From: Acanthacorydalis orientalis
Taxonomy: Eukaryota; Arthropoda; Insecta; Megaloptera; Corydalidae
Reading direction: 5' to 3'
Length of the DNA: 64,000 nucleotides
NCBI GenBank assembly: GCA_034766995.1
Contig: CM068316.1
Span: forward strand, 19,025,590-19,089,589
Part shown: in pieces, positions 10,893 to 22,772 of the stretch
Layout of the letters: every line of letters starts with the position of its first letter
Position numbering within the stretch: position 1 is the first letter of the stretch
Position numbers and translations under genes: made by a program
Notes under the pieces: generated by a model
What the model was told of the DNA's origin: nothing
The model's input: only the letters and a program-made list of their open reading frames with translations
The model's database searches: none

Positions 10893-12014
10893 ATGAAAAA
10901 ACAGGCTAGGATAATGTCTTATACAAAGGAAATTTCTCAAATTGAAGATTCCGATATAATTGATGTGTCTAAGGACAAAAGCTTAACCAAGGATTCTTTC
11001 AAGAAAGCTAGCCTGTTATTAGAAAGAATTTTACAAGTAGATTCTCCATCCAATTATAAGATTGAAGAAAACACTGATTTTTTAATAAGCAACAAATCTG
11101 TTGAATTAATATTGAATGCAAAAAGAGAAGCTATTAACACTCAAATCCATCATCATATAGAATATCCGATTGACATGTCTGAGTCAACTGTAGATCCAGT
11201 AGAAGAGGTGTTATGTGAACAGTTGGAGGACTTAGACTTTCAAATGAGCGAGTGCAATCCGGACCCCATACTTGCCAGTATAGAGGGGGCTACAGATATT
11301 GTTATGAGCTCTCATTCGGTTACTCCAGATATTGAAAAAGGAAAGAAAATTTTCACTCCAATGCCACAATCCATTAAAAATCAAGAAGATGAGATCACTA
11401 ATATCATGCTCAATAAGGTGAAAACTTTAAAACCAAAAACACCACTGTCTTCTAGTTTAAATCTATTCAAACATCCATCTCAAATCAATGAACCAAAACA
11501 GGTCTCCTTTTCTTATGTTCCTGTCCCAGAGGAAGAACATATTTCTCTTGCAAAAAATCCCTTATCTAATACAATAACTGATAATTTAAATCTCCATTTA
11601 ACTAAAAAATCATTGGTTGATATAATTTCAGTGGAGTCATTTCCTCCCCCAGGACCATCCTTTGCTACATTTGACCCTAAGATCTCTTGTGAAGAAGGTA
11701 AAACAATATTTATTGATCAAACTACTAAAGAATCCATAGAATGTAGTCAATCTGAGATCCAGATCAACAAAGAAGAAATTGGAAGGGTTTCTATGTATGT
11801 AGAACAATTAATAACAAACCTGAGAGAAATAATCCCTTCTCGTTCAATAGATGATTTTTCTAAGAGAGGTTGTGATGATTTTGAACTTAACAAAGAATTA
11901 TTGAGACAACGGATAGATAAAATCTCAATAGATTTTATGCAACATGTGAATGCCAAAATCAACTCTATATCCACTTCTATCATCCGGCTCGAAGGACCAT
12001 GGAAAATTTGTTAA
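10893..12014 (+). CDS. array protein, copy 4
   Basis: Translation identical to copy 1. Confidence 0.6.
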   Translation: MKKQARIMSYTKEISQIEDSDIIDVSKDKSLTKDSFKKASLLLERILQVDSPSNYKIEENTDFLISNKSVELILNAKREAINTQIHHHIEYPIDMSESTVDPVEEVLCEQLEDLDFQMSECNPDPILASIEGATDIVMSSHSVTPDIEKGKKIFTPMPQSIKNQEDEITNIMLNKVKTLKPKTPLSSSLNLFKHPSQINEPKQVSFSYVPVPEEEHISLAKNPLSNTITDNLNLHLTKKSLVDIISVESFPPPGPSFATFDPKISCEEGKTIFIDQTTKESIECSQSEIQINKEEIGRVSMYVEQLITNLREIIPSRSIDDFSKRGCDDFELNKELLRQRIDKISIDFMQHVNAKINSISTSIIRLEGPWKIC

Positions 12015-12212
12015 ACCCCGACTTAACGTGATTTAACTGGTTGTGTTTATTTTTAAATATGCGGAAATAATGCAGTTACAATAGGATTATTATTATCGAA
12101 AAAATACAAGTTTAACATTAACTAAGTGATACTAATGTGCTTTATTTTTTGATGTTTATACAACTCGACCAGTCGCATCGAACAGCTCGAGCGAACCGGT
12201 CGAGTTGTAGCA

Positions 12213-13334
12213 ATGAAAAAACAGGCTAGGATAATGTCTTATACAAAGGAAATTTCTCAAATTGAAGATTCCGATATAATTGATGTGTCTAAGGACAAAA
12301 GCTTAACCAAGGATTCTTTCAAGAAAGCTAGCCTGTTATTAGAAAGAATTTTACAAGTAGATTCTCCATCCAATTATAAGATTGAAGAAAACACTGATTT
12401 TTTAATAAGCAACAAATCTGTTGAATTAATATTGAATGCAAAAAGAGAAGCTATTAACACTCAAATCCATCATCATATAGAATATCCGATTGACATGTCT
12501 GAGTCAACTGTAGATCCAGTAGAAGAGGTGTTATGTGAACAGTTGGAGGACTTAGACTTTCAAATGAGCGAGTGCAATCCGGACCCCATACTTGCCAGTA
12601 TAGAGGGGGCTACAGATATTGTTATGAGCTCTCATTCGGTTACTCCAGATATTGAAAAAGGAAAGAAAATTTTCACTCCAATGCCACAATCCATTAAAAA
12701 TCAAGAAGATGAGATCACTAATATCATGCTCAATAAGGTGAAAACTTTAAAACCAAAAACACCACTGTCTTCTAGTTTAAATCTATTCAAACATCCATCT
12801 CAAATCAATGAACCAAAACAGGTCTCCTTTTCTTATGTTCCTGTCCCAGAGGAAGAACATATTTCTCTTGCAAAAAATCCCTTATCTAATACAATAACTG
12901 ATAATTTAAATCTCCATTTAACTAAAAAATCATTGGTTGATATAATTTCAGTGGAGTCATTTCCTCCCCCAGGACCATCCTTTGCTACATTTGACCCTAA
13001 GATCTCTTGTGAAGAAGGTAAAACAATATTTATTGATCAAACTACTAAAGAATCCATAGAATGTAGTCAATCTGAGATCCAGATCAACAAAGAAGAAATT
13101 GGAAGGGTTTCTATGTATGTAGAACAATTAATAACAAACCTGAGAGAAATAATCCCTTCTCGTTCAATAGATGATTTTTCTAAGAGAGGTTGTGATGATT
13201 TTGAACTTAACAAAGAATTATTGAGACAACGGATAGATAAAATCTCAATAGATTTTATGCAACATGTGAATGCCAAAATCAACTCTATATCCACTTCTAT
13301 CATCCGGCTCGAAGGACCATGGAAAATTTGTTAA
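12213..13334 (+). CDS. array protein, copy 5
   Basis: Translation identical to copy 1. Confidence 0.6.
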   Translation: MKKQARIMSYTKEISQIEDSDIIDVSKDKSLTKDSFKKASLLLERILQVDSPSNYKIEENTDFLISNKSVELILNAKREAINTQIHHHIEYPIDMSESTVDPVEEVLCEQLEDLDFQMSECNPDPILASIEGATDIVMSSHSVTPDIEKGKKIFTPMPQSIKNQEDEITNIMLNKVKTLKPKTPLSSSLNLFKHPSQINEPKQVSFSYVPVPEEEHISLAKNPLSNTITDNLNLHLTKKSLVDIISVESFPPPGPSFATFDPKISCEEGKTIFIDQTTKESIECSQSEIQINKEEIGRVSMYVEQLITNLREIIPSRSIDDFSKRGCDDFELNKELLRQRIDKISIDFMQHVNAKINSISTSIIRLEGPWKIC

Positions 13335-13532
13335 ACCCCGACTTAACGTGATTTAACTGGTTGTGTTTATTTTTAAATATGCGGAAATAATGCAGTTACA
13401 ATAGGATTATTATTATCGAAAAAATACAAGTTTAACATTAACTAAGTGATACTAATGTGCTTTATTTTTTGATGTTTATACAACTCGACCAGTCGCATCG
13501 AACAGCTCGAGCGAACCGGTCGAGTTGTAGCA

Positions 13533-14654
13533 ATGAAAAAACAGGCTAGGATAATGTCTTATACAAAGGAAATTTCTCAAATTGAAGATTCCGATATAAT
13601 TGATGTGTCTAAGGACAAAAGCTTAACCAAGGATTCTTTCAAGAAAGCTAGCCTGTTATTAGAAAGAATTTTACAAGTAGATTCTCCATCCAATTATAAG
13701 ATTGAAGAAAACACTGATTTTTTAATAAGCAACAAATCTGTTGAATTAATATTGAATGCAAAAAGAGAAGCTATTAACACTCAAATCCATCATCATATAG
13801 AATATCCGATTGACATGTCTGAGTCAACTGTAGATCCAGTAGAAGAGGTGTTATGTGAACAGTTGGAGGACTTAGACTTTCAAATGAGCGAGTGCAATCC
13901 GGACCCCATACTTGCCAGTATAGAGGGGGCTACAGATATTGTTATGAGCTCTCATTCGGTTACTCCAGATATTGAAAAAGGAAAGAAAATTTTCACTCCA
14001 ATGCCACAATCCATTAAAAATCAAGAAGATGAGATCACTAATATCATGCTCAATAAGGTGAAAACTTTAAAACCAAAAACACCACTGTCTTCTAGTTTAA
14101 ATCTATTCAAACATCCATCTCAAATCAATGAACCAAAACAGGTCTCCTTTTCTTATGTTCCTGTCCCAGAGGAAGAACATATTTCTCTTGCAAAAAATCC
14201 CTTATCTAATACAATAACTGATAATTTAAATCTCCATTTAACTAAAAAATCATTGGTTGATATAATTTCAGTGGAGTCATTTCCTCCCCCAGGACCATCC
14301 TTTGCTACATTTGACCCTAAGATCTCTTGTGAAGAAGGTAAAACAATATTTATTGATCAAACTACTAAAGAATCCATAGAATGTAGTCAATCTGAGATCC
14401 AGATCAACAAAGAAGAAATTGGAAGGGTTTCTATGTATGTAGAACAATTAATAACAAACCTGAGAGAAATAATCCCTTCTCGTTCAATAGATGATTTTTC
14501 TAAGAGAGGTTGTGATGATTTTGAACTTAACAAAGAATTATTGAGACAACGGATAGATAAAATCTCAATAGATTTTATGCAACATGTGAATGCCAAAATC
14601 AACTCTATATCCACTTCTATCATCCGGCTCGAAGGACCATGGAAAATTTGTTAA
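13533..14654 (+). CDS. array protein, copy 6
   Basis: Translation identical to copy 1. Confidence 0.6.
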   Translation: MKKQARIMSYTKEISQIEDSDIIDVSKDKSLTKDSFKKASLLLERILQVDSPSNYKIEENTDFLISNKSVELILNAKREAINTQIHHHIEYPIDMSESTVDPVEEVLCEQLEDLDFQMSECNPDPILASIEGATDIVMSSHSVTPDIEKGKKIFTPMPQSIKNQEDEITNIMLNKVKTLKPKTPLSSSLNLFKHPSQINEPKQVSFSYVPVPEEEHISLAKNPLSNTITDNLNLHLTKKSLVDIISVESFPPPGPSFATFDPKISCEEGKTIFIDQTTKESIECSQSEIQINKEEIGRVSMYVEQLITNLREIIPSRSIDDFSKRGCDDFELNKELLRQRIDKISIDFMQHVNAKINSISTSIIRLEGPWKIC

Positions 14655-14852
14655 ACCCCGACTTAACGTGATTTAACTGGTTGTGTTTATTTTTAAATAT
14701 GCGGAAATAATGCAGTTACAATAGGATTATTATTATCGAAAAAATACAAGTTTAACATTAACTAAGTGATACTAATGTGCTTTATTTTTTGATGTTTATA
14801 CAACTCGACCAGTCGCATCGAACAGCTCGAGCGAACCGGTCGAGTTGTAGCA

Positions 14853-15974
14853 ATGAAAAAACAGGCTAGGATAATGTCTTATACAAAGGAAATTTCTCAA
14901 ATTGAAGATTCCGATATAATTGATGTGTCTAAGGACAAAAGCTTAACCAAGGATTCTTTCAAGAAAGCTAGCCTGTTATTAGAAAGAATTTTACAAGTAG
15001 ATTCTCCATCCAATTATAAGATTGAAGAAAACACTGATTTTTTAATAAGCAACAAATCTGTTGAATTAATATTGAATGCAAAAAGAGAAGCTATTAACAC
15101 TCAAATCCATCATCATATAGAATATCCGATTGACATGTCTGAGTCAACTGTAGATCCAGTAGAAGAGGTGTTATGTGAACAGTTGGAGGACTTAGACTTT
15201 CAAATGAGCGAGTGCAATCCGGACCCCATACTTGCCAGTATAGAGGGGGCTACAGATATTGTTATGAGCTCTCATTCGGTTACTCCAGATATTGAAAAAG
15301 GAAAGAAAATTTTCACTCCAATGCCACAATCCATTAAAAATCAAGAAGATGAGATCACTAATATCATGCTCAATAAGGTGAAAACTTTAAAACCAAAAAC
15401 ACCACTGTCTTCTAGTTTAAATCTATTCAAACATCCATCTCAAATCAATGAACCAAAACAGGTCTCCTTTTCTTATGTTCCTGTCCCAGAGGAAGAACAT
15501 ATTTCTCTTGCAAAAAATCCCTTATCTAATACAATAACTGATAATTTAAATCTCCATTTAACTAAAAAATCATTGGTTGATATAATTTCAGTGGAGTCAT
15601 TTCCTCCCCCAGGACCATCCTTTGCTACATTTGACCCTAAGATCTCTTGTGAAGAAGGTAAAACAATATTTATTGATCAAACTACTAAAGAATCCATAGA
15701 ATGTAGTCAATCTGAGATCCAGATCAACAAAGAAGAAATTGGAAGGGTTTCTATGTATGTAGAACAATTAATAACAAACCTGAGAGAAATAATCCCTTCT
15801 CGTTCAATAGATGATTTTTCTAAGAGAGGTTGTGATGATTTTGAACTTAACAAAGAATTATTGAGACAACGGATAGATAAAATCTCAATAGATTTTATGC
15901 AACATGTGAATGCCAAAATCAACTCTATATCCACTTCTATCATCCGGCTCGAAGGACCATGGAAAATTTGTTAA
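14853..15974 (+). CDS. array protein, copy 7
   Basis: Translation identical to copy 1. Confidence 0.6.
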   Translation: MKKQARIMSYTKEISQIEDSDIIDVSKDKSLTKDSFKKASLLLERILQVDSPSNYKIEENTDFLISNKSVELILNAKREAINTQIHHHIEYPIDMSESTVDPVEEVLCEQLEDLDFQMSECNPDPILASIEGATDIVMSSHSVTPDIEKGKKIFTPMPQSIKNQEDEITNIMLNKVKTLKPKTPLSSSLNLFKHPSQINEPKQVSFSYVPVPEEEHISLAKNPLSNTITDNLNLHLTKKSLVDIISVESFPPPGPSFATFDPKISCEEGKTIFIDQTTKESIECSQSEIQINKEEIGRVSMYVEQLITNLREIIPSRSIDDFSKRGCDDFELNKELLRQRIDKISIDFMQHVNAKINSISTSIIRLEGPWKIC

Positions 15975-16172
15975 ACCCCGACTTAACGTGATTTAACTGG
16001 TTGTGTTTATTTTTAAATATGCGGAAATAATGCAGTTACAATAGGATTATTATTATCGAAAAAATACAAGTTTAACATTAACTAAGTGATACTAATGTGC
16101 TTTATTTTTTGATGTTTATACAACTCGACCAGTCGCATCGAACAGCTCGAGCGAACCGGTCGAGTTGTAGCA

Positions 16173-17294
16173 ATGAAAAAACAGGCTAGGATAATGTCTT
16201 ATACAAAGGAAATTTCTCAAATTGAAGATTCCGATATAATTGATGTGTCTAAGGACAAAAGCTTAACCAAGGATTCTTTCAAGAAAGCTAGCCTGTTATT
16301 AGAAAGAATTTTACAAGTAGATTCTCCATCCAATTATAAGATTGAAGAAAACACTGATTTTTTAATAAGCAACAAATCTGTTGAATTAATATTGAATGCA
16401 AAAAGAGAAGCTATTAACACTCAAATCCATCATCATATAGAATATCCGATTGACATGTCTGAGTCAACTGTAGATCCAGTAGAAGAGGTGTTATGTGAAC
16501 AGTTGGAGGACTTAGACTTTCAAATGAGCGAGTGCAATCCGGACCCCATACTTGCCAGTATAGAGGGGGCTACAGATATTGTTATGAGCTCTCATTCGGT
16601 TACTCCAGATATTGAAAAAGGAAAGAAAATTTTCACTCCAATGCCACAATCCATTAAAAATCAAGAAGATGAGATCACTAATATCATGCTCAATAAGGTG
16701 AAAACTTTAAAACCAAAAACACCACTGTCTTCTAGTTTAAATCTATTCAAACATCCATCTCAAATCAATGAACCAAAACAGGTCTCCTTTTCTTATGTTC
16801 CTGTCCCAGAGGAAGAACATATTTCTCTTGCAAAAAATCCCTTATCTAATACAATAACTGATAATTTAAATCTCCATTTAACTAAAAAATCATTGGTTGA
16901 TATAATTTCAGTGGAGTCATTTCCTCCCCCAGGACCATCCTTTGCTACATTTGACCCTAAGATCTCTTGTGAAGAAGGTAAAACAATATTTATTGATCAA
17001 ACTACTAAAGAATCCATAGAATGTAGTCAATCTGAGATCCAGATCAACAAAGAAGAAATTGGAAGGGTTTCTATGTATGTAGAACAATTAATAACAAACC
17101 TGAGAGAAATAATCCCTTCTCGTTCAATAGATGATTTTTCTAAGAGAGGTTGTGATGATTTTGAACTTAACAAAGAATTATTGAGACAACGGATAGATAA
17201 AATCTCAATAGATTTTATGCAACATGTGAATGCCAAAATCAACTCTATATCCACTTCTATCATCCGGCTCGAAGGACCATGGAAAATTTGTTAA
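16173..17294 (+). CDS. array protein, copy 8
   Basis: Translation identical to copy 1. Confidence 0.6.
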   Translation: MKKQARIMSYTKEISQIEDSDIIDVSKDKSLTKDSFKKASLLLERILQVDSPSNYKIEENTDFLISNKSVELILNAKREAINTQIHHHIEYPIDMSESTVDPVEEVLCEQLEDLDFQMSECNPDPILASIEGATDIVMSSHSVTPDIEKGKKIFTPMPQSIKNQEDEITNIMLNKVKTLKPKTPLSSSLNLFKHPSQINEPKQVSFSYVPVPEEEHISLAKNPLSNTITDNLNLHLTKKSLVDIISVESFPPPGPSFATFDPKISCEEGKTIFIDQTTKESIECSQSEIQINKEEIGRVSMYVEQLITNLREIIPSRSIDDFSKRGCDDFELNKELLRQRIDKISIDFMQHVNAKINSISTSIIRLEGPWKIC

Positions 17295-17492
17295 ACCCCG
17301 ACTTAACGTGATTTAACTGGTTGTGTTTATTTTTAAATATGCGGAAATAATGCAGTTACAATAGGATTATTATTATCGAAAAAATACAAGTTTAACATTA
17401 ACTAAGTGATACTAATGTGCTTTATTTTTTGATGTTTATACAACTCGACCAGTCGCATCGAACAGCTCGAGCGAACCGGTCGAGTTGTAGCA

Positions 17493-18614
17493 ATGAAAAA
17501 ACAGGCTAGGATAATGTCTTATACAAAGGAAATTTCTCAAATTGAAGATTCCGATATAATTGATGTGTCTAAGGACAAAAGCTTAACCAAGGATTCTTTC
17601 AAGAAAGCTAGCCTGTTATTAGAAAGAATTTTACAAGTAGATTCTCCATCCAATTATAAGATTGAAGAAAACACTGATTTTTTAATAAGCAACAAATCTG
17701 TTGAATTAATATTGAATGCAAAAAGAGAAGCTATTAACACTCAAATCCATCATCATATAGAATATCCGATTGACATGTCTGAGTCAACTGTAGATCCAGT
17801 AGAAGAGGTGTTATGTGAACAGTTGGAGGACTTAGACTTTCAAATGAGCGAGTGCAATCCGGACCCCATACTTGCCAGTATAGAGGGGGCTACAGATATT
17901 GTTATGAGCTCTCATTCGGTTACTCCAGATATTGAAAAAGGAAAGAAAATTTTCACTCCAATGCCACAATCCATTAAAAATCAAGAAGATGAGATCACTA
18001 ATATCATGCTCAATAAGGTGAAAACTTTAAAACCAAAAACACCACTGTCTTCTAGTTTAAATCTATTCAAACATCCATCTCAAATCAATGAACCAAAACA
18101 GGTCTCCTTTTCTTATGTTCCTGTCCCAGAGGAAGAACATATTTCTCTTGCAAAAAATCCCTTATCTAATACAATAACTGATAATTTAAATCTCCATTTA
18201 ACTAAAAAATCATTGGTTGATATAATTTCAGTGGAGTCATTTCCTCCCCCAGGACCATCCTTTGCTACATTTGACCCTAAGATCTCTTGTGAAGAAGGTA
18301 AAACAATATTTATTGATCAAACTACTAAAGAATCCATAGAATGTAGTCAATCTGAGATCCAGATCAACAAAGAAGAAATTGGAAGGGTTTCTATGTATGT
18401 AGAACAATTAATAACAAACCTGAGAGAAATAATCCCTTCTCGTTCAATAGATGATTTTTCTAAGAGAGGTTGTGATGATTTTGAACTTAACAAAGAATTA
18501 TTGAGACAACGGATAGATAAAATCTCAATAGATTTTATGCAACATGTGAATGCCAAAATCAACTCTATATCCACTTCTATCATCCGGCTCGAAGGACCAT
18601 GGAAAATTTGTTAA
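17493..18614 (+). CDS. array protein, copy 9
   Basis: Translation identical to copy 1. Confidence 0.6.
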   Translation: MKKQARIMSYTKEISQIEDSDIIDVSKDKSLTKDSFKKASLLLERILQVDSPSNYKIEENTDFLISNKSVELILNAKREAINTQIHHHIEYPIDMSESTVDPVEEVLCEQLEDLDFQMSECNPDPILASIEGATDIVMSSHSVTPDIEKGKKIFTPMPQSIKNQEDEITNIMLNKVKTLKPKTPLSSSLNLFKHPSQINEPKQVSFSYVPVPEEEHISLAKNPLSNTITDNLNLHLTKKSLVDIISVESFPPPGPSFATFDPKISCEEGKTIFIDQTTKESIECSQSEIQINKEEIGRVSMYVEQLITNLREIIPSRSIDDFSKRGCDDFELNKELLRQRIDKISIDFMQHVNAKINSISTSIIRLEGPWKIC

Positions 18615-18812
18615 ACCCCGACTTAACGTGATTTAACTGGTTGTGTTTATTTTTAAATATGCGGAAATAATGCAGTTACAATAGGATTATTATTATCGAA
18701 AAAATACAAGTTTAACATTAACTAAGTGATACTAATGTGCTTTATTTTTTGATGTTTATACAACTCGACCAGTCGCATCGAACAGCTCGAGCGAACCGGT
18801 CGAGTTGTAGCA

Positions 18813-19934
18813 ATGAAAAAACAGGCTAGGATAATGTCTTATACAAAGGAAATTTCTCAAATTGAAGATTCCGATATAATTGATGTGTCTAAGGACAAAA
18901 GCTTAACCAAGGATTCTTTCAAGAAAGCTAGCCTGTTATTAGAAAGAATTTTACAAGTAGATTCTCCATCCAATTATAAGATTGAAGAAAACACTGATTT
19001 TTTAATAAGCAACAAATCTGTTGAATTAATATTGAATGCAAAAAGAGAAGCTATTAACACTCAAATCCATCATCATATAGAATATCCGATTGACATGTCT
19101 GAGTCAACTGTAGATCCAGTAGAAGAGGTGTTATGTGAACAGTTGGAGGACTTAGACTTTCAAATGAGCGAGTGCAATCCGGACCCCATACTTGCCAGTA
19201 TAGAGGGGGCTACAGATATTGTTATGAGCTCTCATTCGGTTACTCCAGATATTGAAAAAGGAAAGAAAATTTTCACTCCAATGCCACAATCCATTAAAAA
19301 TCAAGAAGATGAGATCACTAATATCATGCTCAATAAGGTGAAAACTTTAAAACCAAAAACACCACTGTCTTCTAGTTTAAATCTATTCAAACATCCATCT
19401 CAAATCAATGAACCAAAACAGGTCTCCTTTTCTTATGTTCCTGTCCCAGAGGAAGAACATATTTCTCTTGCAAAAAATCCCTTATCTAATACAATAACTG
19501 ATAATTTAAATCTCCATTTAACTAAAAAATCATTGGTTGATATAATTTCAGTGGAGTCATTTCCTCCCCCAGGACCATCCTTTGCTACATTTGACCCTAA
19601 GATCTCTTGTGAAGAAGGTAAAACAATATTTATTGATCAAACTACTAAAGAATCCATAGAATGTAGTCAATCTGAGATCCAGATCAACAAAGAAGAAATT
19701 GGAAGGGTTTCTATGTATGTAGAACAATTAATAACAAACCTGAGAGAAATAATCCCTTCTCGTTCAATAGATGATTTTTCTAAGAGAGGTTGTGATGATT
19801 TTGAACTTAACAAAGAATTATTGAGACAACGGATAGATAAAATCTCAATAGATTTTATGCAACATGTGAATGCCAAAATCAACTCTATATCCACTTCTAT
19901 CATCCGGCTCGAAGGACCATGGAAAATTTGTTAA
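18813..19934 (+). CDS. array protein, copy 10
   Basis: Translation identical to copy 1. Confidence 0.6.
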   Translation: MKKQARIMSYTKEISQIEDSDIIDVSKDKSLTKDSFKKASLLLERILQVDSPSNYKIEENTDFLISNKSVELILNAKREAINTQIHHHIEYPIDMSESTVDPVEEVLCEQLEDLDFQMSECNPDPILASIEGATDIVMSSHSVTPDIEKGKKIFTPMPQSIKNQEDEITNIMLNKVKTLKPKTPLSSSLNLFKHPSQINEPKQVSFSYVPVPEEEHISLAKNPLSNTITDNLNLHLTKKSLVDIISVESFPPPGPSFATFDPKISCEEGKTIFIDQTTKESIECSQSEIQINKEEIGRVSMYVEQLITNLREIIPSRSIDDFSKRGCDDFELNKELLRQRIDKISIDFMQHVNAKINSISTSIIRLEGPWKIC

Positions 19935-20132
19935 ACCCCGACTTAACGTGATTTAACTGGTTGTGTTTATTTTTAAATATGCGGAAATAATGCAGTTACA
20001 ATAGGATTATTATTATCGAAAAAATACAAGTTTAACATTAACTAAGTGATACTAATGTGCTTTATTTTTTGATGTTTATACAACTCGACCAGTCGCATCG
20101 AACAGCTCGAGCGAACCGGTCGAGTTGTAGCA

Positions 20133-21254
20133 ATGAAAAAACAGGCTAGGATAATGTCTTATACAAAGGAAATTTCTCAAATTGAAGATTCCGATATAAT
20201 TGATGTGTCTAAGGACAAAAGCTTAACCAAGGATTCTTTCAAGAAAGCTAGCCTGTTATTAGAAAGAATTTTACAAGTAGATTCTCCATCCAATTATAAG
20301 ATTGAAGAAAACACTGATTTTTTAATAAGCAACAAATCTGTTGAATTAATATTGAATGCAAAAAGAGAAGCTATTAACACTCAAATCCATCATCATATAG
20401 AATATCCGATTGACATGTCTGAGTCAACTGTAGATCCAGTAGAAGAGGTGTTATGTGAACAGTTGGAGGACTTAGACTTTCAAATGAGCGAGTGCAATCC
20501 GGACCCCATACTTGCCAGTATAGAGGGGGCTACAGATATTGTTATGAGCTCTCATTCGGTTACTCCAGATATTGAAAAAGGAAAGAAAATTTTCACTCCA
20601 ATGCCACAATCCATTAAAAATCAAGAAGATGAGATCACTAATATCATGCTCAATAAGGTGAAAACTTTAAAACCAAAAACACCACTGTCTTCTAGTTTAA
20701 ATCTATTCAAACATCCATCTCAAATCAATGAACCAAAACAGGTCTCCTTTTCTTATGTTCCTGTCCCAGAGGAAGAACATATTTCTCTTGCAAAAAATCC
20801 CTTATCTAATACAATAACTGATAATTTAAATCTCCATTTAACTAAAAAATCATTGGTTGATATAATTTCAGTGGAGTCATTTCCTCCCCCAGGACCATCC
20901 TTTGCTACATTTGACCCTAAGATCTCTTGTGAAGAAGGTAAAACAATATTTATTGATCAAACTACTAAAGAATCCATAGAATGTAGTCAATCTGAGATCC
21001 AGATCAACAAAGAAGAAATTGGAAGGGTTTCTATGTATGTAGAACAATTAATAACAAACCTGAGAGAAATAATCCCTTCTCGTTCAATAGATGATTTTTC
21101 TAAGAGAGGTTGTGATGATTTTGAACTTAACAAAGAATTATTGAGACAACGGATAGATAAAATCTCAATAGATTTTATGCAACATGTGAATGCCAAAATC
21201 AACTCTATATCCACTTCTATCATCCGGCTCGAAGGACCATGGAAAATTTGTTAA
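20133..21254 (+). CDS. array protein, copy 11
   Basis: Translation identical to copy 1. Confidence 0.6.
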   Translation: MKKQARIMSYTKEISQIEDSDIIDVSKDKSLTKDSFKKASLLLERILQVDSPSNYKIEENTDFLISNKSVELILNAKREAINTQIHHHIEYPIDMSESTVDPVEEVLCEQLEDLDFQMSECNPDPILASIEGATDIVMSSHSVTPDIEKGKKIFTPMPQSIKNQEDEITNIMLNKVKTLKPKTPLSSSLNLFKHPSQINEPKQVSFSYVPVPEEEHISLAKNPLSNTITDNLNLHLTKKSLVDIISVESFPPPGPSFATFDPKISCEEGKTIFIDQTTKESIECSQSEIQINKEEIGRVSMYVEQLITNLREIIPSRSIDDFSKRGCDDFELNKELLRQRIDKISIDFMQHVNAKINSISTSIIRLEGPWKIC

Positions 21255-21452
21255 ACCCCGACTTAACGTGATTTAACTGGTTGTGTTTATTTTTAAATAT
21301 GCGGAAATAATGCAGTTACAATAGGATTATTATTATCGAAAAAATACAAGTTTAACATTAACTAAGTGATACTAATGTGCTTTATTTTTTGATGTTTATA
21401 CAACTCGACCAGTCGCATCGAACAGCTCGAGCGAACCGGTCGAGTTGTAGCA

Positions 21453-22574
21453 ATGAAAAAACAGGCTAGGATAATGTCTTATACAAAGGAAATTTCTCAA
21501 ATTGAAGATTCCGATATAATTGATGTGTCTAAGGACAAAAGCTTAACCAAGGATTCTTTCAAGAAAGCTAGCCTGTTATTAGAAAGAATTTTACAAGTAG
21601 ATTCTCCATCCAATTATAAGATTGAAGAAAACACTGATTTTTTAATAAGCAACAAATCTGTTGAATTAATATTGAATGCAAAAAGAGAAGCTATTAACAC
21701 TCAAATCCATCATCATATAGAATATCCGATTGACATGTCTGAGTCAACTGTAGATCCAGTAGAAGAGGTGTTATGTGAACAGTTGGAGGACTTAGACTTT
21801 CAAATGAGCGAGTGCAATCCGGACCCCATACTTGCCAGTATAGAGGGGGCTACAGATATTGTTATGAGCTCTCATTCGGTTACTCCAGATATTGAAAAAG
21901 GAAAGAAAATTTTCACTCCAATGCCACAATCCATTAAAAATCAAGAAGATGAGATCACTAATATCATGCTCAATAAGGTGAAAACTTTAAAACCAAAAAC
22001 ACCACTGTCTTCTAGTTTAAATCTATTCAAACATCCATCTCAAATCAATGAACCAAAACAGGTCTCCTTTTCTTATGTTCCTGTCCCAGAGGAAGAACAT
22101 ATTTCTCTTGCAAAAAATCCCTTATCTAATACAATAACTGATAATTTAAATCTCCATTTAACTAAAAAATCATTGGTTGATATAATTTCAGTGGAGTCAT
22201 TTCCTCCCCCAGGACCATCCTTTGCTACATTTGACCCTAAGATCTCTTGTGAAGAAGGTAAAACAATATTTATTGATCAAACTACTAAAGAATCCATAGA
22301 ATGTAGTCAATCTGAGATCCAGATCAACAAAGAAGAAATTGGAAGGGTTTCTATGTATGTAGAACAATTAATAACAAACCTGAGAGAAATAATCCCTTCT
22401 CGTTCAATAGATGATTTTTCTAAGAGAGGTTGTGATGATTTTGAACTTAACAAAGAATTATTGAGACAACGGATAGATAAAATCTCAATAGATTTTATGC
22501 AACATGTGAATGCCAAAATCAACTCTATATCCACTTCTATCATCCGGCTCGAAGGACCATGGAAAATTTGTTAA
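21453..22574 (+). CDS. array protein, copy 12
   Basis: Translation identical to copy 1. Confidence 0.6.
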   Translation: MKKQARIMSYTKEISQIEDSDIIDVSKDKSLTKDSFKKASLLLERILQVDSPSNYKIEENTDFLISNKSVELILNAKREAINTQIHHHIEYPIDMSESTVDPVEEVLCEQLEDLDFQMSECNPDPILASIEGATDIVMSSHSVTPDIEKGKKIFTPMPQSIKNQEDEITNIMLNKVKTLKPKTPLSSSLNLFKHPSQINEPKQVSFSYVPVPEEEHISLAKNPLSNTITDNLNLHLTKKSLVDIISVESFPPPGPSFATFDPKISCEEGKTIFIDQTTKESIECSQSEIQINKEEIGRVSMYVEQLITNLREIIPSRSIDDFSKRGCDDFELNKELLRQRIDKISIDFMQHVNAKINSISTSIIRLEGPWKIC

Positions 22575-22772
22575 ACCCCGACTTAACGTGATTTAACTGG
22601 TTGTGTTTATTTTTAAATATGCGGAAATAATGCAGTTACAATAGGATTATTATTATCGAAAAAATACAAGTTTAACATTAACTAAGTGATACTAATGTGC
22701 TTTATTTTTTGATGTTTATACAACTCGACCAGTCGCATCGAACAGCTCGAGCGAACCGGTCGAGTTGTAGCA